The notes under the pieces were generated by a model. It saw only the letters and a list, made by a program, of their open reading frames with translations, had not been told where the DNA came from and did not search any database. A stretch of DNA of 18,007 bases, from NCBI GenBank assembly GCA_023430465.1, contig JAEZAM010000002.1:1-18007 (forward strand). Reading direction: 5' to 3'. Within the stretch, counting starts at the first letter, position 1. Each line of letters begins with the position of its first letter. The position numbers and the translations under genes are program-made. This stretch comes from Bacteroidota bacterium. GTDB lineage: Bacteria; Bacteroidota; Bacteroidia; Chitinophagales; Chitinophagaceae. Positions 1 through 8,445 of the stretch are shown piece after piece.

Positions 1-2
1 AT

Positions 3-347
3 CTTGGCTATCGTATCATCGACGCAGGTTATTCGATCATATACAGCGATCGAATTGTAATGCTACACAAAGAATCGCCGCTGGGCCGAAAGCCAAAAGA
101 AGAGAAAATTCGCATGATGTGGGTAAATAAATCAAAGGTCGCTTACCGCTATCTGCCTCTCCGCTATTTTTTGTCAACCGCTGTAATGTGGAGTTTGCAA
201 TATCTAAAGATGTCCGGCTTCAACGTAAAGGGACTATTCAGGGGATGGTCCGAGATTGCAAAAATCTCCAGCTCCGAGAAAAGGACACCGATCAGCAAAT
301 CGGCGAGGCAATACCTTCGCCAGACCAAAGCCCGACTGTGGTACTAA
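3..347 (+). CDS. Glycosyltransferase family 2, C-terminal fragment
   Basis: The frame is open from the first bases of the window, so this is the 3' part (about 114 residues) of a gene that begins upstream. The visible protein starts LGYRIIDAGYSIIYSDRIVM, which resembles the stretch after the catalytic domain of GT-A family 2 glycosyltransferases (a G-Y-R/K-I-...-G motif followed by a conserved H: VMLHKES). A basic, aromatic tail follows, ending in LRQTKARLWY. Such enzymes transfer a sugar from a nucleotide donor to a polysaccharide or lipid carrier at the inner face of the membrane. The catalytic DxD region is outside the window, so donor and acceptor cannot be inferred. The stop codon (345-347) lies one base from the stop of the convergent GDP-fucose synthase gene, and this neighbour suggests a surface-glycan locus. 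The family call rests on a short fragment. Confidence 0.6.
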   Translation, partial: LGYRIIDAGYSIIYSDRIVMLHKESPLGRKPKEEKIRMMWVNKSKVAYRYLPLRYFLSTAVMWSLQYLKMSGFNVKGLFRGWSEIAKISSSEKRTPISKSARQYLRQTKARLWY

Positions 348-348
348 T

Positions 349-1281
349 TTACTCTTTCACCTCTTCCCGAAAAAAATCATAAGCCATTTGCAGTCCATCC
401 CGGAGGCTAATACGATGTTTCCAGCCTTTGCTATGTAGGATCGAACTGTCCATCAATTTACGCGGGGTGCCATCCGGTTTTGTAGTATCATAGGTCGTTG
501 TCCCTTCATACCCGACAGCCTCCGCAATCAACCCAGCCAGTTCTTTTATGCTGGCTTCTTCCCCTGTTCCTACGTTGACAAACATCTTCTCATTATAGTT
601 TAACATGAGGAAGAGGCAGGCATCCGCCAGGTCATCCACATACATAAACTCGCGGAGTGGAGTTCCTGTTCCCCAAATCTCAACGGAGGGCGCACCGGAT
701 ATTTTCGCTTCATGAAACTTGCGTATCAACGCCGGGATCACATGAGAATTTGTAGGGTGATAATTGTCGCCCTGCCCAAAAAGGTTTGTCGGCATGGCTG
801 AGATAAAATTACACCCATACTGATCGCGATAGGCCTCGCACAACTTGATCCCGGCGATCTTTGCAATCGCATACGGCTCATTGGTAGACTCGAGTAACCC
901 GGTAAGCAAATATTCCTCTTTGAGTGGCTGGGGCGCAAGTTTCGGATAAATACAGGAACTCCCGAGAAACAACAACTTCCTTACACCGTGCTTCCAGGCT
1001 GAATGAATGACATTTGATTCAATCATCAGGTTATCATACAAAAATTCTGCACGATAGATATTGTTTGCCAATATACCTCCAACCTTCGCTGCAGAAAGAA
1101 ATACGTATTCCGGCCTGGCGGTGGCGAAAAAATCATCTACCGACTGTTGACTTCTCAGGTCCAGTTCCGCAGAACTTCGCTGAACGATATTCTCATACCC
1201 CTGGGCTTTCAATGCTCTGACAATCGCTGATCCTACCATTCCATTATGACCAGCGACATATATTTTACTTTGTTTCTCCAT
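349..1281 (-). CDS. fcl: GDP-L-fucose synthase
   Basis: This 310-residue short-chain dehydrogenase/reductase epimerises and reduces GDP-4-keto-6-deoxy-D-mannose to GDP-L-fucose with NADPH in the cytoplasm, the last step of de novo GDP-fucose synthesis. The N-terminal nucleotide-binding motif GHNGMVGSA lies at residues 11-19. The catalytic set is present: Ser108/Ser109-Cys110 in LGSSCIYP, Tyr137 and Lys141 in PYAIAK, and His180 in TNSHVIP, which match the positions known for the E. coli enzyme. The length is normal for the family. The ATG shares its first base with the last base of the gmd stop codon (TAATG at 1283-1279, read on the minus strand), so the two genes form an operon with likely translational coupling. 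The alternative name is wcaG. Confidence 0.96.
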   Translation of the reverse strand: MEKQSKIYVAGHNGMVGSAIVRALKAQGYENIVQRSSAELDLRSQQSVDDFFATARPEYVFLSAAKVGGILANNIYRAEFLYDNLMIESNVIHSAWKHGVRKLLFLGSSCIYPKLAPQPLKEEYLLTGLLESTNEPYAIAKIAGIKLCEAYRDQYGCNFISAMPTNLFGQGDNYHPTNSHVIPALIRKFHEAKISGAPSVEIWGTGTPLREFMYVDDLADACLFLMLNYNEKMFVNVGTGEEASIKELAGLIAEAVGYEGTTTYDTTKPDGTPRKLMDSSILHSKGWKHRISLRDGLQMAYDFFREEVKE

Positions 1282-2393
1282 TATTCAAACTGGCGGGTAG
1301 TGCTGTATCCTGACTGCTTCAGGATCACATCTTTTTTAAAATTTTCGAGGTCTGCCTTTACCATTTCACTGATTAGCTCCCGTAAGGTATAACGGGGCGT
1401 CCAGCCTAGTTTCTGCTTAGCTTTGCTGGCGTCACCAAGCAACAGATCAACTTCAGTCGGACGGAAATAACGTTTATCTACTTCTACTACTACATCCCCT
1501 TTGGCAAGCGGTATAGAAGTATCTGTAACCGTCTTAACTATTGCACGCTCGAGTTCGTTCGATCCCGTAAATTCAACCTCAACACCGGCTTCCGCAAAAG
1601 CAATTTTTACAAAATCGCGGACGGACGTCGTAACTCCCGTCGCTATGACGAAATCTTCTGCTTCCTGCTGTTGGAGCATTAGCCACATAGCCTCTACGTA
1701 ATCTTTTGCGTGACCCCAGTCCCGCTGCGCATTAAGGTTACCCAGCCACAATTTCTTTTTCAGACCCAGTACGATTTCGGCAACTCCCCGTGTAATTTTT
1801 CTGGTTACAAAAGTCTCACCACGCAATGGGCTTTCATGGTTGAACAATATACCGTTACACGCATACATGCCGTATGCTTCGCGGTAATTTACTGTGATCC
1901 AGTAACCGTAGAGTTTTGCAACACCGTAGGGAGAACGGGGGTAAAATGGAGTGGTCTCGGACTGAGGAACTTCCTGCACTTTACCGTAAAGTTCTGAAGT
2001 GGAAGCCTGGTAGATCCTTGTCTTTTTCCCGAGGCCAAGAATGCGGACCGCTTCCAGGATACGGAGAGTGCCGGTGGCATCTGTGTTGGCTACATACTCC
2101 GGTTCTTCGAAGCTGACCTGTACGTGGCTCATGGCACCCAGGTTATAGATTTCATCCGGCTGAACCTGTTGTATGATCCGGATGATATTAGTGGAATCGG
2201 TGAGATCGCCGTAATGAAGAATCATTTTCAGATTCGACTCATGCGGATCCTGGTACAGGTGGTCAACCCGCTGGGTGTTAATCAGTGAAGTCCTTCTTTT
2301 GATACCATGGACCTCATACCCCTTTTGTAAAAGCAATTCGGCGAGATAGGCTCCATCCTGCCCGGTAATACCCGTTATGAGGGCTTTTTTCAT
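1281..2393 (-). CDS. gmd: GDP-mannose 4,6-dehydratase
   Basis: This 370-residue enzyme converts GDP-D-mannose to GDP-4-keto-6-deoxy-D-mannose using bound NADP+, the first step toward GDP-L-fucose. It feeds the product directly to the fcl enzyme encoded next. The Rossmann motif TGITGQDG is at residues 7-14. The active site shows TSELYG (around 132-137) with Tyr156 and Lys160 in SPYGVAK, at the positions found in characterised GMD proteins. The sequence is full length and undisturbed. An exact TAnnTTTG -7 box lies just upstream (2413-2420), so gmd-fcl can be transcribed independently of the large surface-protein gene 43 bases upstream on the same strand. Read-through from that gene is also possible, because no hairpin terminator is seen between them. 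Confidence 0.97.
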   Translation of the reverse strand: MKKALITGITGQDGAYLAELLLQKGYEVHGIKRRTSLINTQRVDHLYQDPHESNLKMILHYGDLTDSTNIIRIIQQVQPDEIYNLGAMSHVQVSFEEPEYVANTDATGTLRILEAVRILGLGKKTRIYQASTSELYGKVQEVPQSETTPFYPRSPYGVAKLYGYWITVNYREAYGMYACNGILFNHESPLRGETFVTRKITRGVAEIVLGLKKKLWLGNLNAQRDWGHAKDYVEAMWLMLQQQEAEDFVIATGVTTSVRDFVKIAFAEAGVEVEFTGSNELERAIVKTVTDTSIPLAKGDVVVEVDKRYFRPTEVDLLLGDASKAKQKLGWTPRYTLRELISEMVKADLENFKKDVILKQSGYSTTRQFE

Positions 2394-2412
2394 GCTGCGG
2401 TGAAATTTGCAG

Positions 2413-2420
2413 CAAATGTA
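2413..2420 (-). promoter_or_regulatory. Bacteroidota-type -7 box for gmd-fcl
   Basis: On the minus strand this reads TACATTTG, an exact match to the Bacteroidota -7 consensus TAnnTTTG. It lies 19 bases before the gmd ATG, giving a predicted leader of only about 13 bases. No clear TTTG/TTG -33 element is seen at the usual distance, so strength is uncertain. Confidence 0.5.
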
Positions 2421-2436
2421 CTTGTTTGCCCGTGGA

Positions 2437-5400
2437 TTACCTGATCAGGACAAAGGTCCCCTTCCGAAACACGGACGGTTCGCACATTGTTGATGCTTTT
2501 ACCATATACACGAAGACAGCGCTGTCCTGCGGCTTTCCTTTATATGTACCATCCCAGCAGGCCCGGGGGTCTCGTGAGTAGAATACCCGCTCACCCCACC
2601 TGTTGAAGATGCTGAACTCTACGTTTTCCACTACACCCCAAAGATTAATGCCGTAACAGTCATTCAGGCCATCATTGTTTGGGGTAAAGGCAGTGGGCAT
2701 GAGGTAACTGCCTTCATTTGCCCTGTCAACCTTCACGGTAACGGTGTCTGTATTGCTGCACCCTGCTGCATCCGTTCCCCATACTACATATTGTGTTGTA
2801 ACGCGGGGCGTAGCTACGGGGTTGCTGATTGCAGGATTGCTCAGACTTGGGTCCGCATTCCATATATACGTCTGACCTCCTCTCGCTGTAAGCTGGCTGC
2901 GGTCGGTGGAACAATCGAGATCTACCGACCGGCTGGCTATGATGTCCGGTAATGGGCGCACTGTCACCAACGTCCGAAGTTCCGCAGAGGTATTGCAAAC
3001 ATTCTCCGTGATATTCACGATATACTCTGTCGTAACTGGAGGTGATACTTCCGGACTGGCAACGTTCAATTGCGTTATCCCTGGAGCGGCGGTCCACTGG
3101 TAAATATTTCCACCGCTTGCAGTCAATAACACCTTATCATTTGCACAGATACCGATCGGAGGGTTGATGGCAAACTGTGCCGGTGGTCTGATGGCTATTG
3201 TCACAGAGTCGAGATAACGACATTCATTGGCATCGGTAATGGTGACAAAATATTCTGTATTCTGTTGAGGTGTGGCTACCGGGTTTCCAATAGTAGCACT
3301 ACTAAGCGTAGCTGCCGGTGTCCATTGATAGCTGGTGCCACCTGTGGCTTCCAGTGTTATGGAAGAAGCCGGGCAAATTTCCGTATCGTCCGTCAACGAC
3401 ATCGCCGGCTTTTGAAAAATGTTTACGTTAACCGTATCCTTGTCAACACAACCATTGGCGCTTGTGCCGGTCAGGATGTACTGCGTACTTACGGCCGGAG
3501 AAGCAACAGGGTTTGCAATTGTGACATCGTTGAGACCGGCAGCGGGGGACCATGAATAGCTGGCGGCGCCGCTTGCCATCATCTGCACAGGCTCCAGCGC
3601 ACAGATCGTGGTGTCGTTATTGGCCTTTACAGAGACCGTCTCCACATTTATCCTGACGGAGTCAATTCGGGTAAACACAGGTGCAAAAGAAATGTCATCC
3701 AGCGCAAAATCATTACCCGCCTGGATGGTATTGGTGTTTACTATGGAGATCACAGCAGATGTACTATTTCCCGAATTCCAGGTGGTATAGAATTGATTCC
3801 ATGAACAGGTAGGAATGGTTGCCAATATTGGGCCACCCAGGTTGTTGCCATTGATTGAAAATTGCAAACGAGCCGGATTCGAAGCCGAGAGCGAGGCGAT
3901 CCATGTAGAAAATGCATAGCTCGTGTTCGGCTGGACTGTGACAGTCTGTGTCCAAACCTTTGCATTTGCCACAGGGGATCCATTCACATGCATCATGTTT
4001 CCATTGTTGTCCGGTGTGTGGTCTGAACAGGAACTCATTCCCCCATTCCATGCCGCCGCGTTTGTTCCGATATTATATTGACCTTCTGTATTATTAAAGG
4101 TGGTCGCTATGTAGTCAGATGTAAATGACGTATTGCCCTGGGCAAAATCTCCGTTGATAATAAGATTGTTGCCAACGGTCTTAGCTGTATAGTAGTATGT
4201 CATTGGCACAGGCGTGCTGGTAAACGGTGTTGCAGACAATGGATCATTGAGGTATGTGGTCGGGAACCAGCAGAAATCAAGACTGGACTTTGTCAGCAAT
4301 TGTTTGGTGGCACCGGCGCAGATCGTTGTATCATTGGTCAGTACAATATTCTCCCACGTGGCGCCGACAGTGATAGATTTTTCAATCGTATCGGTACAGT
4401 TGCCCGCGTTCACACTGTATCTTACGAGATACGTACCATTTGCCCCGTATGTATGAACCAGGGCGGCTGATGCGGTGCTTGTCTGCCCATCACCAAAGCT
4501 CCAATATGGGCTTGAAGTTATACCCAGCCCGGTAAATGTCACGACAAGTGGATCACAAACATCAGTTTCATAGCTGAAGTCATAGTCGGGTCGTCCGATA
4601 GTTACCTGGGACGTGATACTATCTTTACAACCGTTGATATCTGTAACGACCAATTTTACCTGGAACACGCCTTCCGTTCCATATTCGTGTGATGGATTTT
4701 GAAGGGGGGAATTGTTTCCATCGCCGAATGACCAATGCCAGGTGCTTATCGCACTCGTATTGGTATAACCCAGGCCTTCGAAATCCACTTTAGAACAAGA
4801 TGCAAGAATCTGCCTGACCCTTACGGAGTCTATATTGGGCTTGAATGGCGTAGAGGTTACCGGCAAGACCAGACCTGGCAAAACGATCCCCGGTTCGCCC
4901 ACGGTCGCTCCCCATGGATTGTTTGCATCCTGGAGCAGAACACCATTAGCTCCACCACTCGCGTCGACAGTGACCTGCGGATTCAAAGCCGCACCGGAGT
5001 GCCAGACAACTCCGCCACCGCCGCCGCCGCCGGGTCCGATGCGCCCATAAAGTAAGGCATCAGCTGTCATGTTCGCTCCCGCTCCACCCGCTACTAACAC
5101 AGATGTTGGTTGTGTATAGTTGTCAATCTGCAAAAGAATTGTTCCACCGGCACCACCGCCGCCCATGGCTTCATGCGCATGCGACGATGGAGAAGGTGCA
5201 TATTGCGGAGCATCTGCACCATTAGCAAGTATAGACCCTTGGTTATTTACGATGGTTTGCGCTGAAATAAGTATTATTCCACCTCCATTTCCTCCATTAC
5301 TTAAATTGGCAGCATTTTCAGCATTATTACTATGCCCGGCTCCGCCGCCGCTGCCCAGAAAAATTTTCCGATTAACATTATCATACGCAAGCGGATTACC

Positions 5401-7548
5401 ACCAATCCCGCGATTATCAAAAATTCCATTCTCACATGGTTCATACTGATAGCCCCCGTAGCCGCCGGCCCCTCCATTGCCACCGCCTCCCCCACCGCTG
5501 TTATGATCATTACCTCCGCCACCTCCGGCTGCGGATGCTCCTTTGCCATAGGCGTTGGCGACAGGCAAATCGACTATACTCTCGCCCTTATCAGCAGCGA
5601 GGATACTCCCGGCAGGATAGCTAAAGTCGTTGTTCGAGCAATTCAGAACAGTTTGCCTTGTATTTACTGCCCCACCCCCGCTGAATCCCTTTCCACTCAC
5701 GTCAAGCGGATGATTTAGTGTTAGTGTTCCACCGACATTAAATGCAAGTATCCCTCCTTTGCTACCATCCCATGCAAGACAGGTCATTTTCGCAAAGCTG
5801 TTATAGTTGTCATAATAAGGTACCCGAACCAGTTGCACCTTACCATTGGGTAGATCATATGCTCTGGTCAGAACATTCAACAACTCTATCTGGTTACCCA
5901 TCACCGATTTGACATAGTTAAATTCGTAGTTGCCCGCGTTTTGATAGTTTAACACAGATCCAAAACTAGCCGCGTTGTCCAGATTTACCTCTACTCCCTT
6001 CATCTGAATCAGTAACACTGTGTCACCCGCATGAAACTCCGATGCGTTTGCCACCGTTAGTATGTTGTCACAACCATCAAACCCGTCGACTTCTGTGTAC
6101 TTGTTGACAATTATTTCCTGGTCTGTTATTCGTTGACAGGAATCGGCGATCAGTCCGCACTCTACATTTGTATAAGACGGCTGCGCCGATGAGACAGCGG
6201 TTCCATTGAAGGTGGCATTTCCCTGTTTGTTCTGCAAATTGTCGAACCGATAGTAAGCTAAGAGACCTGGCTGGGTATTAGGACTAGGCAGCGGCTGAGT
6301 CATAAACTCACGCAGCTGAATTTGGGTCCTTGCCACGTTCCAGATCCTTACCTCACTTATCTGACCTAAAAATTGGGCATAGTCAGGATCGCCAGATGCG
6401 GCAATCTGCCCGATCGTGGCTGTTAGATTGTTCGTAACGATATTACCCGTGCAGGGTATCTGACTTAACAAAAAGCCGTTGCGGTAGTATTTTAGCGTCG
6501 TGCCATCATACACCATCGCAACGTGATAGTTCTTATTCAGTTCGAGTGGACAGTCCTGGAAAATGGCTTTATAACCGGAACCAACCGTTGTTATCTCGCA
6601 CCCATTGGGAAGCAGTGAGAAATTAGCGTCATTGAAACTTGTATGTTTGGAAACAAGACTTCCATAATATAAGCCATTATTCAACGGCTGGGTCCTGCGA
6701 AAATTTGCCTCCACCGTGATCTTATCTCCTGACACATCCAGATCCCCAATTAACACTTTAGACCCTAAGGTTGGTAACTCCAACCACTCATCGCAGGTCT
6801 CCACGATCGAGCAACTGTCAGTAACGAAGCTACAAAGGGGATTTCCAACATTTACTGCTGCCGCTCCCCCCAGCGTTCCATTCCATGCCGCGTTGCCCTG
6901 CTTGTTTAGAAGATTGTCAAACTGGTAGTTTGCCAGCAGCCCTGCCTGAGTGGTGGGTGAAGGCAACGGCGTATTCATGTTCGCGCGTATCTGCTGCTGC
7001 GTGCGCACCACATTCCAGATCCTCACATCATTCACATACCCTATCAACTGCGTATTGTTCACTATCTCATCGTACAAACCGATGCGGGTTTCATAATCGT
7101 TTTGAAATAAGGTGCCCGTTGCCGGTACACTGCTCATCAGGTAACCATTGCGGTAAAACTTCAACGTCGCCCCATCATAGGTCATTGCCACATGGTAGCG
7201 CTTGTTCAACTCGATCTCGCATATTGCTGGTGTTGTGAAATAACCGTTAGTTGTCGTTATCTCGGCATTATTCGGACGGAGCAGGTAGTTGGCATCCGTT
7301 GGATGGTTATGCTTCGATACTATATCACCGGCCCAGTTGTAGCCGTTTGAATAAGGCGCGGTTCGGACAAACGTCGCCTCTACTGTAATCGAAGTACCCG
7401 GGATATCCAGATCTCCAACAGCCACATATGAATTAAATGAAGGAAGTCTTAACCAACCGGGACATGTCTGTGACAATACTGGTACGGAAATCACGAGGCA
7501 AAAAAGAAAGCACAATAAGCGCTTTCGCATAGCAGTAATAAGGGTCAT
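2437..7548 (-). CDS. Giant modular surface protein with LamG, PKD and Ig-like domains and a T9SS type B sorting domain
   Basis: The protein has about 1703 residues. A signal peptide spans roughly residues 7-27 (MRKRLLCFLFCLVISVPVLS). Domains in order, with approximate residues: two LamG-like concanavalin folds (28-245 and 250-470), each ending in a GLLA-Y-FDNL-NKQGNA motif; a linking module; a glycine-rich region (605-900) with runs of six to seven Gly; two PKD domains with WxFGDG motifs (912-1060); the start of an Ig-like repeat interrupted by a carbohydrate-binding-module-like domain (1128-1290, NLIINGDF to FALDDISF); four Ig-like repeats of about 75 residues; and a gliding-motility-associated C-terminal domain beginning PTAFTPNNDGLND (about 1617-1703). 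That last domain is the type B signal for T9SS export, so an extracellular, surface-attached or secreted adhesin role is inferred. The ligand is unknown. The open frame extends up to 7629, but that start lies upstream of the promoter at 7593-7623. I prefer ATG 7548; ATG 7530 (MRKRLL) is equally plausible. Confidence 0.9.
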   Translation of the reverse strand: MTLITAMRKRLLCFLFCLVISVPVLSQTCPGWLRLPSFNSYVAVGDLDIPGTSITVEATFVRTAPYSNGYNWAGDIVSKHNHPTDANYLLRPNNAEITTTNGYFTTPAICEIELNKRYHVAMTYDGATLKFYRNGYLMSSVPATGTLFQNDYETRIGLYDEIVNNTQLIGYVNDVRIWNVVRTQQQIRANMNTPLPSPTTQAGLLANYQFDNLLNKQGNAAWNGTLGGAAAVNVGNPLCSFVTDSCSIVETCDEWLELPTLGSKVLIGDLDVSGDKITVEANFRRTQPLNNGLYYGSLVSKHTSFNDANFSLLPNGCEITTVGSGYKAIFQDCPLELNKNYHVAMVYDGTTLKYYRNGFLLSQIPCTGNIVTNNLTATIGQIAASGDPDYAQFLGQISEVRIWNVARTQIQLREFMTQPLPSPNTQPGLLAYYRFDNLQNKQGNATFNGTAVSSAQPSYTNVECGLIADSCQRITDQEIIVNKYTEVDGFDGCDNILTVANASEFHAGDTVLLIQMKGVEVNLDNAASFGSVLNYQNAGNYEFNYVKSVMGNQIELLNVLTRAYDLPNGKVQLVRVPYYDNYNSFAKMTCLAWDGSKGGILAFNVGGTLTLNHPLDVSGKGFSGGGAVNTRQTVLNCSNNDFSYPAGSILAADKGESIVDLPVANAYGKGASAAGGGGGNDHNSGGGGGGNGGAGGYGGYQYEPCENGIFDNRGIGGNPLAYDNVNRKIFLGSGGGAGHSNNAENAANLSNGGNGGGIILISAQTIVNNQGSILANGADAPQYAPSPSSHAHEAMGGGGAGGTILLQIDNYTQPTSVLVAGGAGANMTADALLYGRIGPGGGGGGGVVWHSGAALNPQVTVDASGGANGVLLQDANNPWGATVGEPGIVLPGLVLPVTSTPFKPNIDSVRVRQILASCSKVDFEGLGYTNTSAISTWHWSFGDGNNSPLQNPSHEYGTEGVFQVKLVVTDINGCKDSITSQVTIGRPDYDFSYETDVCDPLVVTFTGLGITSSPYWSFGDGQTSTASAALVHTYGANGTYLVRYSVNAGNCTDTIEKSITVGATWENIVLTNDTTICAGATKQLLTKSSLDFCWFPTTYLNDPLSATPFTSTPVPMTYYYTAKTVGNNLIINGDFAQGNTSFTSDYIATTFNNTEGQYNIGTNAAAWNGGMSSCSDHTPDNNGNMMHVNGSPVANAKVWTQTVTVQPNTSYAFSTWIASLSASNPARLQFSINGNNLGGPILATIPTCSWNQFYTTWNSGNSTSAVISIVNTNTIQAGNDFALDDISFAPVFTRIDSVRINVETVSVKANNDTTICALEPVQMMASGAASYSWSPAAGLNDVTIANPVASPAVSTQYILTGTSANGCVDKDTVNVNIFQKPAMSLTDDTEICPASSITLEATGGTSYQWTPAATLSSATIGNPVATPQQNTEYFVTITDANECRYLDSVTIAIRPPAQFAINPPIGICANDKVLLTASGGNIYQWTAAPGITQLNVASPEVSPPVTTEYIVNITENVCNTSAELRTLVTVRPLPDIIASRSVDLDCSTDRSQLTARGGQTYIWNADPSLSNPAISNPVATPRVTTQYVVWGTDAAGCSNTDTVTVKVDRANEGSYLMPTAFTPNNDGLNDCYGINLWGVVENVEFSIFNRWGERVFYSRDPRACWDGTYKGKPQDSAVFVYMVKASTMCEPSVFRKGTFVLIR

Positions 7549-7592
7549 GGTTGCAAAATGACCCGGTGGGAGGCCATCCCGCCAAAAATAGG

Positions 7593-7623
7593 GTGAATTT
7601 GCGGGATTACAAATGGGCCGCGC
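7593..7623 (-). promoter_or_regulatory. Complete Bacteroidota promoter (TTTG-19-TAnnTTTG) for the surface protein
   Basis: On the minus strand, TTTG at 7623-7620 is followed after 19 bases by TATTTTTG at 7600-7593. Both match the -33/-7 consensus described for this phylum, with typical spacing. Transcription is predicted to start near 7587, about 40 bases before ATG 7548. The -33 element lies inside the last codons of mqnA, and the whole promoter lies downstream of the longest possible start (7629), which argues against that start. Confidence 0.65.
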
Positions 7624-8368
7624 CACCACCAGCGCGCACTATCTGCAGAAATTTATCCATCGCCCGCCGCTTCGCCTCGTCCAGGCCATAACTTAAATGT
7701 ATCTTATAATATTTAGCCAGATCATAGACCGGGTAAGGATTCTCCGCCACGATTTCGTCGATCTTCGTCAGGCCAATGGCATTGGCCCTGTCAAATCTCT
7801 CAATGAAATCAGCGGGCAACGGCTTCGTACTGATCCATGCAGCAAACACAAACGGCAGCCCCGTGATAGCCCGCCATTCACTTCCCAGGTCATAAATAAA
7901 TGTAGAATGCCTGCGCTGCTCCAGCGCCCGGTCGCCGATCACCAGCCCCGCCGTCGTGCCTTTGATCTCCTCCCGGTACGACTCATCAGTGGCCGGTAAA
8001 AGCTCCGGCTGTATACCCCATGACTCCCTCATCAGCCATTTCAATAATGCCACTGAAGACCGGCTCTGATAATCCAAATACACCCGCTCAATCCGCTCCA
8101 TCGGCACCTCGCTGAATAAACATACCGATGCGATCTCACCCTCCGCCCCTATGCAGTAATTTCCCACCACATGAAACTCCGGCAGCGTTGGTATCGCGGC
8201 AACAGGTATCAGCCCCACATCAATCTGCCCATCGCGCAACTGCTGCGCAAGTAGCGCAGGATAAGCACCCGTCAGTTCGATCTCCTCAGAAAATGGTGGC
8301 TGCTCCAACCCATAGATCAGTGGCTTCGTGTTCAGGTAATTGACTATTCCAACCCTTATCTTCTTCAA
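7607..8368 (-). CDS. mqnA: Chorismate dehydratase MqnA (futalosine menaquinone pathway)
   Basis: MqnA removes water from chorismate to give 3-[(1-carboxyvinyl)oxy]benzoate, the first committed step of the futalosine route to menaquinone. It is cytoplasmic and adopts a periplasmic-binding-protein-like fold. Family hallmarks seen here are RVGIVNYLNTKPL near the N terminus (NYLNTKPL at residues 10-17), DVGLIPVAA (50-58), GAEGEIASV (about 74-82) and GDRALEQ. I place the start at TTG 8368, giving MKKIRVGIVNYLN, which is where family members begin. The longer frame to ATG 8422 would add 18 unrelated residues encoded across the predicted promoter (8385-8392). The length is then 253 residues. Other mqn genes are not in the window. 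The gene diverges from purB. Confidence 0.9.
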   Translation of the reverse strand: MKKIRVGIVNYLNTKPLIYGLEQPPFSEEIELTGAYPALLAQQLRDGQIDVGLIPVAAIPTLPEFHVVGNYCIGAEGEIASVCLFSEVPMERIERVYLDYQSRSSVALLKWLMRESWGIQPELLPATDESYREEIKGTTAGLVIGDRALEQRRHSTFIYDLGSEWRAITGLPFVFAAWISTKPLPADFIERFDRANAIGLTKIDEIVAENPYPVYDLAKYYKIHLSYGLDEAKRRAMDKFLQIVRAGGGAAHL

Positions 8369-8374
8369 TTGAGC

Positions 8375-8382
8375 TATTTTTG
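8375..8382 (+). promoter_or_regulatory. -7 box for purB
   Basis: TATTTTTG is an exact TAnnTTTG match on the plus strand. It predicts transcription from about 8388 and a leader near 58 bases before the purB ATG. No good -33 TTG is found at the usual distance. The box faces the mqnA -7 box only two bases away. Confidence 0.45.
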
Positions 8383-8384
8383 CG

Positions 8385-8392
8385 CAAATATA
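8385..8392 (-). promoter_or_regulatory. -7 box for mqnA
   Basis: The minus strand reads TATATTTG, an exact TAnnTTTG match, predicting a start near 8379 and a leader of about 10 bases before TTG 8368. A conventional -33 element is not evident. Its position supports the shorter mqnA start. Confidence 0.5.
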
Positions 8393-8445
8393 ACCCACCC
8401 ACGCCGGGCAGGACGTTTTCAATCAATGTTTAAACCCTAATTTCC

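Noticed and set aside
5120..5718. Proline/alanine-rich open frames on the plus strand within the giant protein gene
   Set aside because: They are the reverse reading of the glycine-rich region (GGN codons read as NCC) and have no independent support.
7549..7629. N-terminal extension of the giant surface protein
   Set aside because: It contains the predicted promoter and the transcription start, and would bury the signal peptide.
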